Shown: positions 24,846-36,529 of the stretch, piece after piece
Layout: each line of letters opens with the position of its first letter
How positions within the stretch are numbered: the stretch's first letter is position 1
Assembly: GCF_042646425.1 (NCBI RefSeq)
Contig: NZ_JBHRTR010000034.1
Coordinates: 124,001 to 188,000 of the forward strand
Direction: 5' to 3'
Origin: Marinibaculum pumilum
GTDB taxonomy: Bacteria > Pseudomonadota > Alphaproteobacteria > Ferrovibrionales > Ferrovibrionaceae
DNA: 64,000 nucleotides
Position numbers and translations under genes: made by a program
The notes under the pieces: model-generated
Told to the model about the DNA's origin: nothing
What the model saw: only the letters and a program-made list of their open reading frames with translations
Databases searched by the model: none

Positions 24846-26372
24846 ATGAACCTGGCGAACCTGCTGGTCCGTGCCGGGCGCAGCTTCGGCGACCGGCCGG
24901 CGCTGCTGCGGGGCGAGGCGGTTCTGGCCGACTATGCCGGGCTGGCGGGCCGGGTCGCGCGCCTGGCCGGCGGCCTGCTGGGCCATGGCCTGGCGCGCGG
25001 CGATCGGATCGCGCTGATCATGAAGAACCGGGCGGACTATGTGGAGCTGCTGTTCGCCTGCTGGCAGGCCGGGCTGGTCGCGGTGCCGGTGAACGCGAAG
25101 CTGCACCCGCGGGAATTCGCCCATATCCTCGCCGACTCGGGCGCCCGCGCTGCCTTCGTCAGCCCCGACCTGGAGACGGCGGTGACCGAAGCGGCCGCCC
25201 TGGCGCCGGAGCTGGCCTGGATCGAGACCGCCGGCGGCCATGGTCATGACCGGATGGCCCATGCCGACCCGATCGCCCCGGCGGCGGTTGCGGCCGATGA
25301 CATCGCCTGGCTGTTCTACACCTCCGGCACCACCGGCCGGCCGAAGGGCGCCATGCTCAGCCACCGCAACCTGATGGCGATGAGCCTGTCTTATTTCGCC
25401 GATGTCGATACGATCGGGCCCGGCGACTGCATCATCCACGCCGCGCCGATGAGCCATGGCTCCGGCCTCTACATCCTGCCGCATGTCGCGGCGGCCGCGA
25501 GCCAGGTGGTGCCGGAAAGCGGCGGCTTCGATCCGGCGGAACTGCTGCGCCTGTTCGGCCGGCTGCGCGGCGCCACCCTGTTCGCCGCGCCGACCATGGT
25601 GACCCGGCTGCTGGCGCATCCGGGACTGGGCTATGCGGACCCGGCGGGCCTGAAGACCATCGTCTATGGCGGCGGGCCGATGTACCTGGAGGATTGCCGC
25701 CGCGCGATCGATGCCTTCGGGCCGCACCGGCTGGTGCAGATCTACGGCCAGGGCGAGAGCCCGATGACGATCACCGTGGCCGGCAAGCCGGTCTTCGCGG
25801 ATGCCGGACATCCGCGCCGCGACGCGCGGCTCGCCTCCGTCGGCATCGCCTTCGCCGGCCTGGACGTGATGGTGGCGGATGGTGTGGACCGGCCGCTGCC
25901 GGCGGGGGAGACCGGCGAGATCCTGGTCCGCGGCGATACGGTGATGCGCGGCTACTGGAACAACCCTGCCGCCACCGCCGACGCCCTGCGCGACGGCTGG
26001 CTGCATACCGGCGACCTGGGCGCCTTCGACGAAGATGGCTTCCTGACCCTGAAGGACCGGTCGAAGGACATGATCATCTCCGGCGGCACCAACATCTACC
26101 CGCGCGAGGTGGAGGAGGCGCTGCTGCACGACCCCCGCCTGGCCGAGGTCGCCGTGGTCGGCCGCCCGCATGCCGACTGGGGCGAGGAGGTCGTCGCCTT
26201 CGTCGTGGCGCGGGAGGGGGAGGCGGTCACCGCGGCCGAACTCGACACGCTCTGCCAGGCGCGCATCGCCCGCTTCAAGCGGCCGAAGGACTACCGTTTT
26301 GTCGATGCCCTGCCGAAGAACAACTACGGCAAGGTGCTGAAGACGGAGCTGCGCGCGGTGCTGGCGGACTGA
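24846..26372 (+). CDS. acyl-CoA synthetase (AMP-binding)
   Basis: ATP-dependent acid:CoA ligase of 508 residues. The P-loop-like signature is FYTSGTTGRPKGAMLSH (about 158-174). The A8 hinge region is GWLHTGDLGAFDEDGFLTL followed by DRSKDMIISGGTNIYPREVE. The catalytic Lys appears in KNNYGKVLK at the C-terminus. It would activate a fatty or aromatic acid for the two hydratases and thioesterase nearby. GGGAGGGAGAGG precedes the ATG. Confidence 0.92.
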   Translation: MNLANLLVRAGRSFGDRPALLRGEAVLADYAGLAGRVARLAGGLLGHGLARGDRIALIMKNRADYVELLFACWQAGLVAVPVNAKLHPREFAHILADSGARAAFVSPDLETAVTEAAALAPELAWIETAGGHGHDRMAHADPIAPAAVAADDIAWLFYTSGTTGRPKGAMLSHRNLMAMSLSYFADVDTIGPGDCIIHAAPMSHGSGLYILPHVAAAASQVVPESGGFDPAELLRLFGRLRGATLFAAPTMVTRLLAHPGLGYADPAGLKTIVYGGGPMYLEDCRRAIDAFGPHRLVQIYGQGESPMTITVAGKPVFADAGHPRRDARLASVGIAFAGLDVMVADGVDRPLPAGETGEILVRGDTVMRGYWNNPAATADALRDGWLHTGDLGAFDEDGFLTLKDRSKDMIISGGTNIYPREVEEALLHDPRLAEVAVVGRPHADWGEEVVAFVVAREGEAVTAAELDTLCQARIARFKRPKDYRFVDALPKNNYGKVLKTELRAVLAD

Positions 26373-26377
26373 GGCCG

Positions 26378-27639
26378 TTACCGCCGGTCGAAACGGCCCG
26401 GGTGGAACGGCGCCATGTCGATGTTCGGTCTGGCGCCGGCGATCAGGTCGGCCAGCAGGCGGCCGGCCTTGGCGCCGGAGGCCATGCCGACATGCTGGCC
26501 GCCGAAGCCGAACAGGATCTGCGGCGCCGACGGCGCCGGGCCGATATGCGGCAGGCTGTCGGCGGTGGTCGGGCGATGGCCCTGCCAGTATGTGCGGTCG
26601 GTGAAGGTGAAGTCCGGGTAGAGCCGCCTGATCATCCGGTCCAGCAGGGCATGCGGCGCAGCGCTCGGGCCGGCCTCCAGGCCGCCGAACTCGACCAGGC
26701 CGGCGGCGCGCACCGCGCCCGCCATCGGGGTCACCACGAACTTCAGGTCGGCCAGCGAATAGGGCGCCGGCGGCACCGGGCTGCCGCCCTGGAAGGCGAT
26801 GTGATAGCCGCGCTCGCTCTCCAGCATCGTCCGATGGCCGAGGCTTTCGGCCAGCCGCGCCGACCAGGCGCCGCCGGCGATCACCGCGCGGTCGGCGTGG
26901 ATCACCTCGGTCCCGGCGTCGATCTGCACGCCGTCGCCGATGCCGCTGCCCAGCGGCCGCAGGTCGTGCACCTCCGCCTTCAGGAAGCGGCCGCCCTGGC
27001 CGACGAACCAGTCGGCCAGCGCGGTGACATAGCCGGCCGGGTCGGTCAGCCAGGCATGGTTGTGCGCGGCATAGGCCAGGCGATAGTGCGGGCCCAGGTT
27101 CGGGTCGTAGGCGGCCAGTTCCGCGCCTTCCATCAGGGCGCCGCGGGTGCCGTGGTGGTGGCGCAGCTCCCAGGCGAGGTGATCGGCCTCGAATGCCGCC
27201 CGGTCGGGATACAGGTAGACGAAGTCGCCGGTGGTCAGGAAGGCTTCCGCCGGCGTGCCGCGCGCCAGCGACAGGTGCTGCTCGACAGCGTCGGTCAGCA
27301 GGTCGGCCAGGGCGGCGGCGATCTGCGCCACCTTCTCCGGCCGGCGGTTGCGCAGGTAGGGGCGCAGCCAGGGCAGCAGGACCGGCAGGTAGGACCAGCG
27401 CAGGAACAGCGGCCCGTCCGCCGACAGCAGCATCTTCGGCACCTTCGACAGCAGGCCCGGCATCGGCACCGGCACCACCGATGAGGTGGAGATGATGCCG
27501 GCATTGCCGAACGAGGTGCCGCCGGCCGGCCCGGCCCGGTCGATCAGGATCACGTCATGGCCGCCGCGCCGCAGCCATTCGGCGGCCGCGGTGCCGTACA
27601 TGCCGGCGCCGATCACGGCGACGGTCAGGCGGTGGTCGC

Positions 27640-27643
<4 letters not shown>
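26378..27643 (-). CDS. FAD-dependent amino-acid dehydrogenase (DadA-like)
   Basis: Flavoprotein of 421 residues with an N-terminal FAD-binding motif VAVIGAGMYGTAAAEWLRR and the later GAWSARLAESLGHR. The C-terminal part WQGHRPTTADSLPHIGPAPS is typical of D-amino-acid dehydrogenase and related DAO-family enzymes. The GTG start overlaps the uvrB TGA (GTGA). Convergent with the acyl-CoA synthetase gene, 5 bp apart. The substrate amino acid is not defined. Confidence 0.88.
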
Positions 27644-29942
<2,299 letters not shown>

Positions 29943-29999
29943 GGCTGCCGCTCGGGCTGCCGCCCCGGCTGCCTCTCTGGCGGCCGGACGGCGGACATG

Positions 30000-30821
30000 T
30001 CAGCGCTGGGCGAGATCGACGAGATCGGCACGGACCACATAGCGGAAGGCGGAGGGTGTCAGGTCGTTCAGCGGATAGGGTGCGACGAGGGTCAGTTCCG
30101 GGCGGCCGTCGATCAGGTCCGGATTGACCAGCTCGTCGGCCTTCAGCGACAGCGCCACCCGGCTGCCCGTCACCTTGTACACATAGACCTGACCGTCCAC
30201 CCCTTCCAGTTCCAGTTCGTCGCCGGGCCGCAGGTCGGGCAGGAAGCGCAGAGAGCGGCCGGCCCTGTCGATGATCACCGTGTCGCTGACCCCCCGGGAA
30301 TGGATCGGGGCATGCATCGGGGCATGAGGCGGGGCCGCGGCGCTGTCGGCCAGAGGATCGCCGTCCGCCGGAGTATCGGATGGCGCCATCAGCCGTTCGG
30401 GTGCACCGCCACCGGCGGATGCCACCGCATCGGGCGGCGGCACCAGTTCGTGGTGGAAGGAGACCGACGGGGCGACCAGCAGAAAGTCGATGATGCCGCC
30501 AGGGCCGTGCCGTTCCTCGCCGACGATTACCGCCGTGCTGCCAAGGCGTGGCGCGGAGAGCCGCGCCACGGGCCGTGCTGCGGTGAGCTGCCAGCTGTCG
30601 GGCGTCGCCCCGTCTTCCGGCGTTTCCGGCAGTTCCGCCGCGGCCGCCGGTCGGCTGCCGCGCGGTCCCAGGGCGCCCACACCGCCACGCGCATGGTCCC
30701 AGGCCTGCGAGAAGACGATGCTGGTCGCCAGCGCTTCCGCGCGGACGATGACGTAGGGCACGCCCTTGACCAGAAGGAAGAGGGCGATCGCCGCTGCGAA
30801 AAGGACCAGGGCAGGGCGCAT
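30000..30821 (-). CDS. sortase-like membrane protein lacking catalytic residues
   Basis: Protein of 273 residues with an N-terminal membrane helix (about 5-28). The rest resembles class GN (proteobacterial) sortases. PVARLSAPRLGSTAVIV matches the first conserved strand. RSLRFLPDLRPGDELELE matches the region after the catalytic His. LTLVAPYPL matches the TLVTCYP active-site strand, and FRYVV matches the Arg-containing end. The catalytic His (normally in GHRDTHF) is replaced (IIDRAGR), and Cys is replaced by Ala/Pro, so it should be enzymatically dead. A His/Pro-rich insert lies at about 145-180. No sortase substrate gene is adjacent. Function unknown. Confidence 0.62.
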   Translation of the reverse strand: MRPALVLFAAAIALFLLVKGVPYVIVRAEALATSIVFSQAWDHARGGVGALGPRGSRPAAAAELPETPEDGATPDSWQLTAARPVARLSAPRLGSTAVIVGEERHGPGGIIDFLLVAPSVSFHHELVPPPDAVASAGGGAPERLMAPSDTPADGDPLADSAAAPPHAPMHAPIHSRGVSDTVIIDRAGRSLRFLPDLRPGDELELEGVDGQVYVYKVTGSRVALSLKADELVNPDLIDGRPELTLVAPYPLNDLTPSAFRYVVRADLVDLAQR

Positions 30822-31105
30822 CGGCTGGATTGAGGCTCCGTTTCGGATTCAGGCCGCCAAGTTTCCGTCATGGCGGCCCCGGCCGACAAGCCGCAAGCGG
30901 GCCGTCGGCGCGGACACCGGGAATCTGGTCGGCGAATGCGGCGACAATGCGGCCCCTGCCGCGGGTCGGGGTGCGTCGCGGGCCACGCCCGCGCAGGCGT
31001 TGCCATTTGGTCGCAGCACGGCCGCACGGCAGAAGCCGCCGCCTGGGATATTGCGCGGCGCGCGACCTGGGCGTAGCTTCCGCCCGCATTTCCAGGAGAC
31101 CTGCC

Positions 31106-32308
31106 ATGACCTTCTTTTCCGCCGCCATCGGCCGCATCCAGCCCTCTGCCACTCTGGCCGTCACCCAGAAGGCCCGTGAGCTGAAGGCCGCGGGGAAAGA
31201 CGTGATCGGGCTGGGCGCGGGCGAGCCGGACTTCGACACCCCGGAATCGATTCGCGAGGCGGCGAAGGCGGCGATCGACTCCGGCGACACCCGCTATACC
31301 AACGTCGACGGGACGCCGGCGCTGAAGGCGGCGATCGTCGACAAGTTCAAGCGCGAGAACGGCCTGACCTACACCGCGGAGCAGATTTCCGTCTCCGGCG
31401 GCGGCAAGCAGTGCATCTTCAACGCCTTCCTGGTGACGGTCGACCCGGGCGACGAGGTCATCATCCCCACCCCGTACTGGGTCAGCTATCCGGACATCGT
31501 GCATTTCGCCGGCGGCACGCCGGTCTTCGTCCCCGCCGGGATCGAGCAGAACTTCAAGCTGAAGCCTGCCGACCTGGAGGCCGCGATCACCCCGAAGACG
31601 AAGTGGCTGATCCTGAACTCGCCGTCCAACCCGTCCGGCGCTGCCTATACCGCGGATGAGCTGCGCGGCCTGACCGAGGTGCTGAAGCGTCACCCGCATG
31701 TCTGGGTGATGACCGACGACATGTACGAGCATCTGGTCTACGACAATTTCGTCTTCGCCACCCCTGCACAGGTGGAGCCGGAACTGTACGACCGCACCCT
31801 GACCCTGAACGGGGTCAGCAAGGCCTATTGCATGACCGGCTGGCGGATCGGCTATGCCGGCGGCCCGGCGCCCCTGATCAAGGCGATGGGCAAACTGCAG
31901 TCGCAGTCGACCTCCAACCCCTGCTCGATCAGCCAGGCCGCCGCGGTGGCGGCGCTGACCGGCGACCAGGACTTCATCCCGGCGCATAACCGCATCTTCA
32001 AGGAGCGGCGCGATCTGGTGGTGAACATGCTGAACGAGGCCGACGGCATCACCTGCCCGAAGCCGGAGGGCGCGTTCTACGTCTATCCGTCCTGCGCGGG
32101 CACGATCGGCAAGACCTCGCCCGGCGGCCGGAAGATCGAGAGCGACCTGGACTTCGCCTCCGCCCTGCTGGAGGAGGCGGTGGTCGCCGTGGTGCACGGC
32201 GAGGCGTTCGGCCTGGCGCCGCATTTCCGGATCTCCTATGCCACCAGCACGGAGACCCTGCGCGAGGCCTGCACCCGCATCCAGGAGTTCTGCGGCAAGC
32301 TGCGCTGA
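31106..32308 (+). CDS. aatA: class Ib aspartate/prephenate aminotransferase
   Basis: PLP fold-type I transaminase of 400 residues. N-terminal GLGAGEPDFDTPESI, the PLP-lysine region LNGVSKAYCMTGWRIGY (about 233-249) and the terminal FRISYATS are characteristic of alphaproteobacterial aspartate aminotransferase (AatA), which may also transaminate prephenate. The start at MTFFSAAIGRIQ has AGGAG 8 bp upstream; a longer frame from 30830 is antisense to the sortase-like gene's promoter. Followed 20 bp later by the ketopantoate-reductase-like gene. Confidence 0.92.
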   Translation: MTFFSAAIGRIQPSATLAVTQKARELKAAGKDVIGLGAGEPDFDTPESIREAAKAAIDSGDTRYTNVDGTPALKAAIVDKFKRENGLTYTAEQISVSGGGKQCIFNAFLVTVDPGDEVIIPTPYWVSYPDIVHFAGGTPVFVPAGIEQNFKLKPADLEAAITPKTKWLILNSPSNPSGAAYTADELRGLTEVLKRHPHVWVMTDDMYEHLVYDNFVFATPAQVEPELYDRTLTLNGVSKAYCMTGWRIGYAGGPAPLIKAMGKLQSQSTSNPCSISQAAAVAALTGDQDFIPAHNRIFKERRDLVVNMLNEADGITCPKPEGAFYVYPSCAGTIGKTSPGGRKIESDLDFASALLEEAVVAVVHGEAFGLAPHFRISYATSTETLREACTRIQEFCGKLR

Positions 32309-32328
32309 CGATCGAAGGGGGGCCGGAC

Positions 32329-33258
32329 ATGCGGATCGCGGTCTACGGGGCCGGCGGGGTCGGCGGCTATTTCGGCGCCCGCCTGGCGGCCGCGGGCAAT
32401 GACGTCGTGTTCATCGCCCGCGGCGCCCATGGCGCGGCGATGGCGGCGCAGGGCCTGCAGCTGAAGAGCCAGCTCGGCGACCTGCACCTGGAGAAGGTGA
32501 CGGTCAGCGAGCGGCCGATGGACCTGGCGCCGATCGACCTGGTCATGCTCTGCGTCAAGCTCTACGACCTGGACGAGGCCGCCGCGGCACTGCGCCCGGC
32601 GCTGTCGAAGGACGCGCTGGTGATCCCGTTCCAGAACGGCGTCGATTCCGAGGAGCGGCTCTCCGACGTGCTGGGCGCCGACCGGGTGGCGGCCGGGATC
32701 GCCTATATCTCCGCCACGGTCGCGGAGCCGGGGGTGATTGCGCACCACAACACCAGCTGCACCCTGGTCGTCGGGCCCCAGGCGGACGGGCAGGCGGGCG
32801 GCCAGGCGGAGCGGCTGCAGGCCTTCGTCGCTGCCGGCAAGGCCGCCGGTTTCAGCGCCGTCTACCGCGAGGACATGAACCGCGCCCTGTGGGAGAAGTT
32901 CGTCCTGCTGGCGCCCTTCGCGACCGTCACAGCGCTGAGCCGGCAGCCAGCCGGGGTGATCCGCGAGGATGCCGACATGCTGGCGCTGTTCGCCGCCGCG
33001 GTGCAGGAGGCCGTCGATGTCGGCCGCGCTGCCGCGGTCGACCTGGACGACGAGATCGCGGAGCGCTGCGTCTCCGGCATGCAGGCGCTGCCGCCGCATA
33101 TGAAGGCGTCGATGTGCCACGACCTGGAGGCGGGCCGCCGGCTGGAGCTGGAGGGGCTGACCGGCGCCGTGATGCGCCTGGGGGAACGCCACGGCGTCGA
33201 CACCCCGGTGCATCGCACCGCCTATGCCGCACTGAAGCCGTATCGCGACGGCGCCTGA
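32329..33258 (+). CDS. 2-dehydropantoate 2-reductase (ketopantoate reductase family)
   Basis: NADPH-dependent reductase of 309 residues. The Rossmann motif AVYGAGGVGGYFGARLAAAG starts at residue 3. FQNGVDSEERL, then NRALWEKFVLLAPFATVTAL and SSMCHD-type region KASMCHDLEAGRRLELEGL complete the ApbA/PanE fold. It would make pantoate for coenzyme A, or a related keto-acid reduction, since many genomes hold several paralogues. Co-oriented with the aminotransferase, 20 bp away. Confidence 0.88.
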   Translation: MRIAVYGAGGVGGYFGARLAAAGNDVVFIARGAHGAAMAAQGLQLKSQLGDLHLEKVTVSERPMDLAPIDLVMLCVKLYDLDEAAAALRPALSKDALVIPFQNGVDSEERLSDVLGADRVAAGIAYISATVAEPGVIAHHNTSCTLVVGPQADGQAGGQAERLQAFVAAGKAAGFSAVYREDMNRALWEKFVLLAPFATVTALSRQPAGVIREDADMLALFAAAVQEAVDVGRAAAVDLDDEIAERCVSGMQALPPHMKASMCHDLEAGRRLELEGLTGAVMRLGERHGVDTPVHRTAYAALKPYRDGA

Positions 33259-33435
33259 CGCTGCGCCGGCGCCACCCGTGGCCCGGCCATCCCGTTTCTT
33301 CCCGTCTTCGGCATCGTCACGGCATCTTGCCCGTCCGGTCCTGCTATCCTGTAGCTGCCGGTCGTTGCGCGTCCCCCGGTTCATCGCCGGACCGGCTGTA
33401 CGGCACGCGGCGAACGGGGCGACAGGGAGGGGCGG

Positions 33436-33897
33436 ATGAGATTGCCGACAGGCTGGGGCAACATCCTGGCCATTCTGGTGCCGGGCTTCGTGGCATTCCT
33501 CGGGCTCGGCTACGTTTCCGAATATTTTGCCGGGCTGATTGCCTGGTCGTTCGGCACGGAACTGGGCCTTGGGCTCGTGATCGCCGTGTTGCTGCTCTCG
33601 CTGGCGCTGGGGGTGGTCCTGGGCGCTGTCCGGGACCTTGTGCTGGATCGCCTCATCAACCGCCGGCGGCAGCCCTTCTGGTCGGCACCGCCCGATCCCG
33701 CGGTGCCGGGCGCCGCGGCGCAGCTGCAGGGCAATCTGTGCCTGGCGGTGGCCTTCAGCGTGGCGATGAAGGTGATTGGCGCACCATTCCGTGCCGATGA
33801 CCCGCTTCTGGTATTGGCGGGCATTGCGGCCTGCCTGGCGCTGGCCCTGGCCTACCGCGCCAGCCTGCGCGCAGCGCAGGATCCCGAGCGCGGCTGA
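33436..33897 (+). CDS. small integral membrane protein, unknown function
   Basis: 153 residues with four probable membrane helices: about 10-32, 38-62, 98-113 and 122-140. A basic loop containing RLINRRRQPFW lies between helices two and three. No family was recognised. A GGGAGGGGCGG-type ribosome site precedes the ATG. It stands alone between panE-like and msrP genes. Codon use looks like the surroundings, which supports it being real. Confidence 0.65.
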   Translation: MRLPTGWGNILAILVPGFVAFLGLGYVSEYFAGLIAWSFGTELGLGLVIAVLLLSLALGVVLGAVRDLVLDRLINRRRQPFWSAPPDPAVPGAAAQLQGNLCLAVAFSVAMKVIGAPFRADDPLLVLAGIAACLALALAYRASLRAAQDPERG

Positions 33898-34028
33898 CCC
33901 GGCCGCCGCGCAGTGCGGGCCAGGCATCACGGCGCCTTGATACACGCAGGCTTGATTGGCCGGATCGCTGACCGCCTTTCACGCTGGCCCCATGTGAAAG
34001 CAGGCAATCGAAACCGGCGAGGGCAGAC

Positions 34029-35018
34029 ATGCTGATCAAGCGCAGGCGCGGCTGGGAGATCCCGGAGCGGGAGGCGGTAGCGGAATCCGTGTTCGCCGGA
34101 CGCCGCACCATCCTCAAGGCGATGGGCTTCGCCGGCATGGCCGGCTTGATGGCCGGCGCCGCCGGCGGACCACTCGGCCGGGTCCTGGCGGCAGAGACGG
34201 CGGCGGCTGCCGATCCCACCGCCAGCCTCTATCCGGCGCCGCGGAACCCGGCCTACACGGTGAACCGGGCGGTGACCCCGGTGGAGGATGTCACCACCTA
34301 CAACAATTTCTACGAGTTCGGCTCCCACAAGAACATCTGGCAGGCCGCGCAGGAGCTGCCGATCCGGCCCTGGACGGTGAAGATCGACGGCATGGTCGAG
34401 CAGGAGATCGAGACCGAGTTCGACGACCTGGTGCGGAAGATGCCGCTCGAGGAACGGCTCTATCGCTTCCGCTGCGTGGAGGCCTGGGCGATGACCGTGC
34501 CCTGGACCGGCTTCCCGCTGAAGGCGCTGGTCGACATGGCGCGGCCGCTGGGATCGGCCAGGTACCTGAAGATGCAGACCTTCATGAATCCGGAGGTTGC
34601 ACCCGGACAGCGGGAGTTCTGGTATCCCTGGCCCTATACGGAGGGGCTGACGATGGCGGAGGCGACGAACGAGCTCGCGTTCATCGTCACCGGTGTCTTC
34701 GGCAAGCCGCTGCCGCCGCAGAACGGCGCGCCGCTGCGCCTGATCGTGCCCTGGAAGTACGGCTTCAAGAACATCAAGTCGATCGTGAAGTTCACCTTCA
34801 CCGACGAACGGCCGGAGACCTTCTGGGAGGCGATCGGCCCGTCCGAATACGGCTTCTGGGCGAACGTGAACCCCGCCGTGCCGCATCCGCGCTGGAGCCA
34901 GGCGAGCGAACGGCTGCTGGGCTCGGGCGAGCGGGTGCCGACCCTGATCTACAACGGCTACGAGGAATATGTCGCCGGCCTCTATGCCGGCATGCAGGAC
35001 CAGAAGCTGTTCATGTAG
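34029..35018 (+). CDS. msrP: protein-methionine-sulfoxide reductase catalytic subunit
   Basis: Periplasmic molybdoenzyme (YedY family) of 329 residues that repairs oxidised methionines. The twin-arginine export signal is RRTILKAMGFAGMAG near residue 25. The molybdopterin-ligating Cys is in YRFRCVEAWAMTVPW (about 155). The C-terminal part LGSGERVPTLIYNGY is typical. The haem partner gene msrQ, normally directly downstream, is absent here; a HAD phosphatase follows. Confidence 0.93.
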   Translation: MLIKRRRGWEIPEREAVAESVFAGRRTILKAMGFAGMAGLMAGAAGGPLGRVLAAETAAAADPTASLYPAPRNPAYTVNRAVTPVEDVTTYNNFYEFGSHKNIWQAAQELPIRPWTVKIDGMVEQEIETEFDDLVRKMPLEERLYRFRCVEAWAMTVPWTGFPLKALVDMARPLGSARYLKMQTFMNPEVAPGQREFWYPWPYTEGLTMAEATNELAFIVTGVFGKPLPPQNGAPLRLIVPWKYGFKNIKSIVKFTFTDERPETFWEAIGPSEYGFWANVNPAVPHPRWSQASERLLGSGERVPTLIYNGYEEYVAGLYAGMQDQKLFM

Positions 35019-35146
35019 CCCGGACTCCGTTCGTGTAGCAGCGGCCGGCACGGCCATAGACCTGCGGTGGCGCGGGTCGCGTGAGGGGTGGTAGGACACG
35101 GCTCCTCTCCGCCCCGCAGGCGCCCCTCAGCCGGATACCCGCCGCC

Positions 35147-35836
35147 ATGACCGATCGCCTACCCGATGCGCCCTTCGCACTGGGCATTTTCGACCTCGAC
35201 GGCACCCTGGTGGATTCCGAGCCGCTGGCAAACCGCCTGTTCGCGGAGCACCTGACCGCCTGCGGCGTGCCGATGGGCGCTGCGGAGGCGGCGCGGCTGT
35301 TCACCGGCCTGCGCATGCCGGACTGCTATGCCCTGGTGCAGCGCGACTTCGGCGTGCGCCTGCCGGCGGATTTCCACGACCGCCTGCAGGCGGCGACCTT
35401 CGACGCCCTGCGCCGCGACCTGCTGCCCGTGTCCGGCGCGGCGGAGATGCTGGCTTCGCTGAACCTGCCGAAGGTCGTGGCCTCGTCCAGCGAACCGGAA
35501 AAGATCGACCTCAGCCTGCGGGCCACCGGCCTGGCTGAGCATTTCCTGCGCTGCTTCTCCGCGACCCAGGTGGCACGCGGGAAGCCGGCGCCGGATCTGT
35601 TCCTTCTGGCCGCATCGGAGATGGGAGCAGCGGCGGAGCGCTGCTTCGTGGTCGAGGATTCCGATCCCGGGGTGCAGGCCGGCCTCGCCGCCGGCATGCC
35701 GACCTTCGCCCTGGTGCCGCCGGACGGCCACGACGCCGAACGGCGCCGGCACCGCCTTGCCGCGGCCGGCGCCCTGGTCGTCGCAGGACTGGACGAGATT
35801 CCCCGCCTTCTGTCCGGCCGCCTCGGCGCCGGATAG
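35147..35836 (+). CDS. HAD-family phosphatase (beta-phosphoglucomutase/Gph-like)
   Basis: Cytosolic phosphatase of 229 residues. Motif I is FDLDGTLVDSE (about 15-25), motif II KVVASSSEP, motif III KPAPDLF, and motif IV VVEDSDPGVQAGLAAGM. The cap between motifs I and II is the helical type of the GPH/PGMB group. Substrate unknown. The start at MTDRLPDA is favoured by the position of motif I. Confidence 0.88.
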   Translation: MTDRLPDAPFALGIFDLDGTLVDSEPLANRLFAEHLTACGVPMGAAEAARLFTGLRMPDCYALVQRDFGVRLPADFHDRLQAATFDALRRDLLPVSGAAEMLASLNLPKVVASSSEPEKIDLSLRATGLAEHFLRCFSATQVARGKPAPDLFLLAASEMGAAAERCFVVEDSDPGVQAGLAAGMPTFALVPPDGHDAERRRHRLAAAGALVVAGLDEIPRLLSGRLGAG

Positions 35837-35905
35837 CGGCAGGGTCGGTCGAGCTGCGGAACGATCGAAGGCGCGCTTCGGGACGGCGTGCGGATCTCGG
35901 GCCGG

Positions 35906-36214
35906 TTACTCCGCCATCGGCACGCGGATGGCCGTAGAATCCGGATCGGCCGCCGCGGTGGTCAACACCGACGTTCCGGTGCTTTTCATGGTGTCGAGAT
36001 TGCCAGGCGGGACATCGCCGGCGAAGGGGAGCGTCTCCGGCCCGGCATCCGCCGACATGCCCCTCGGAGCCCGACGGGCGGAGGAGAGATTGTCCACGCC
36101 TGACTTCACGACCGGCATGTCCTCGGCCCAGGCAGTGGAGCCCAGCGGGGCGGCAAGCAGCCAGACAGCAATGGCGGGTGTGGCCAGGGCGGCATTTGCA
36201 AGGGCGCGTCGCAT
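35906..36214 (-). CDS. small secreted protein with STGTSVL motif
   Basis: 102 residues with a signal peptide (MRRALANAALATPAIAVWLL, cleavage near STAWA-ED). The mature chain of about 70 residues is hydrophilic and ends with LDTMKSTGTSVLTTAAA then a short tail. The same motif (LDTMQSTGTSVLNTA) occurs near the end of the next secreted protein upstream on this strand, so the two are related. AGGAGA lies 7 bp before the ATG. No family recognised. Confidence 0.65.
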   Translation of the reverse strand: MRRALANAALATPAIAVWLLAAPLGSTAWAEDMPVVKSGVDNLSSARRAPRGMSADAGPETLPFAGDVPPGNLDTMKSTGTSVLTTAAADPDSTAIRVPMAE

Positions 36215-36529
36215 CGGGATTCTCCTCGGATCGCCGTCTGCGACCGGCCGCTTCCGACGCGAGACAGGGCATCGGGAACACCGCATTGTGCGGACAGTTC
36301 CGGAGACACGGCAGAATGAGCGGCTTTCGCTCCGGCGCAGGATCGCAACCCGGCAGGGTCTGCCGGCGCGGTCGGTGGACACGCCAAGCGCGATCCGCCT
36401 GTCCGGCATGGCCTTCGTTCTGTCCATCCGGGCCTCCGGGAGATCGCTTTTGGTTTGGCGATCAGGGCTTTTTCCCGAAGACCCGGGTGGACAATGTCAC
36501 CGGCATCGACAGCTTGGGCGTCTTCCGGT
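36215..36529. other. 315-bp gap between two small secreted-protein genes
   Basis: Nothing convincing is encoded. A 6-bp hairpin (GATCGC/GCGATC, 36442-36463) is present, but no clear terminator or promoter was found. Confidence 0.4.

Noticed and set aside
23952..26171. 739-codon minus-strand frame that would extend the enoyl-CoA hydratase upstream
   Set aside because: The upstream 480 codons are antisense to the acyl-CoA synthetase; a strong ribosome site and the family start place the true start at 24734.
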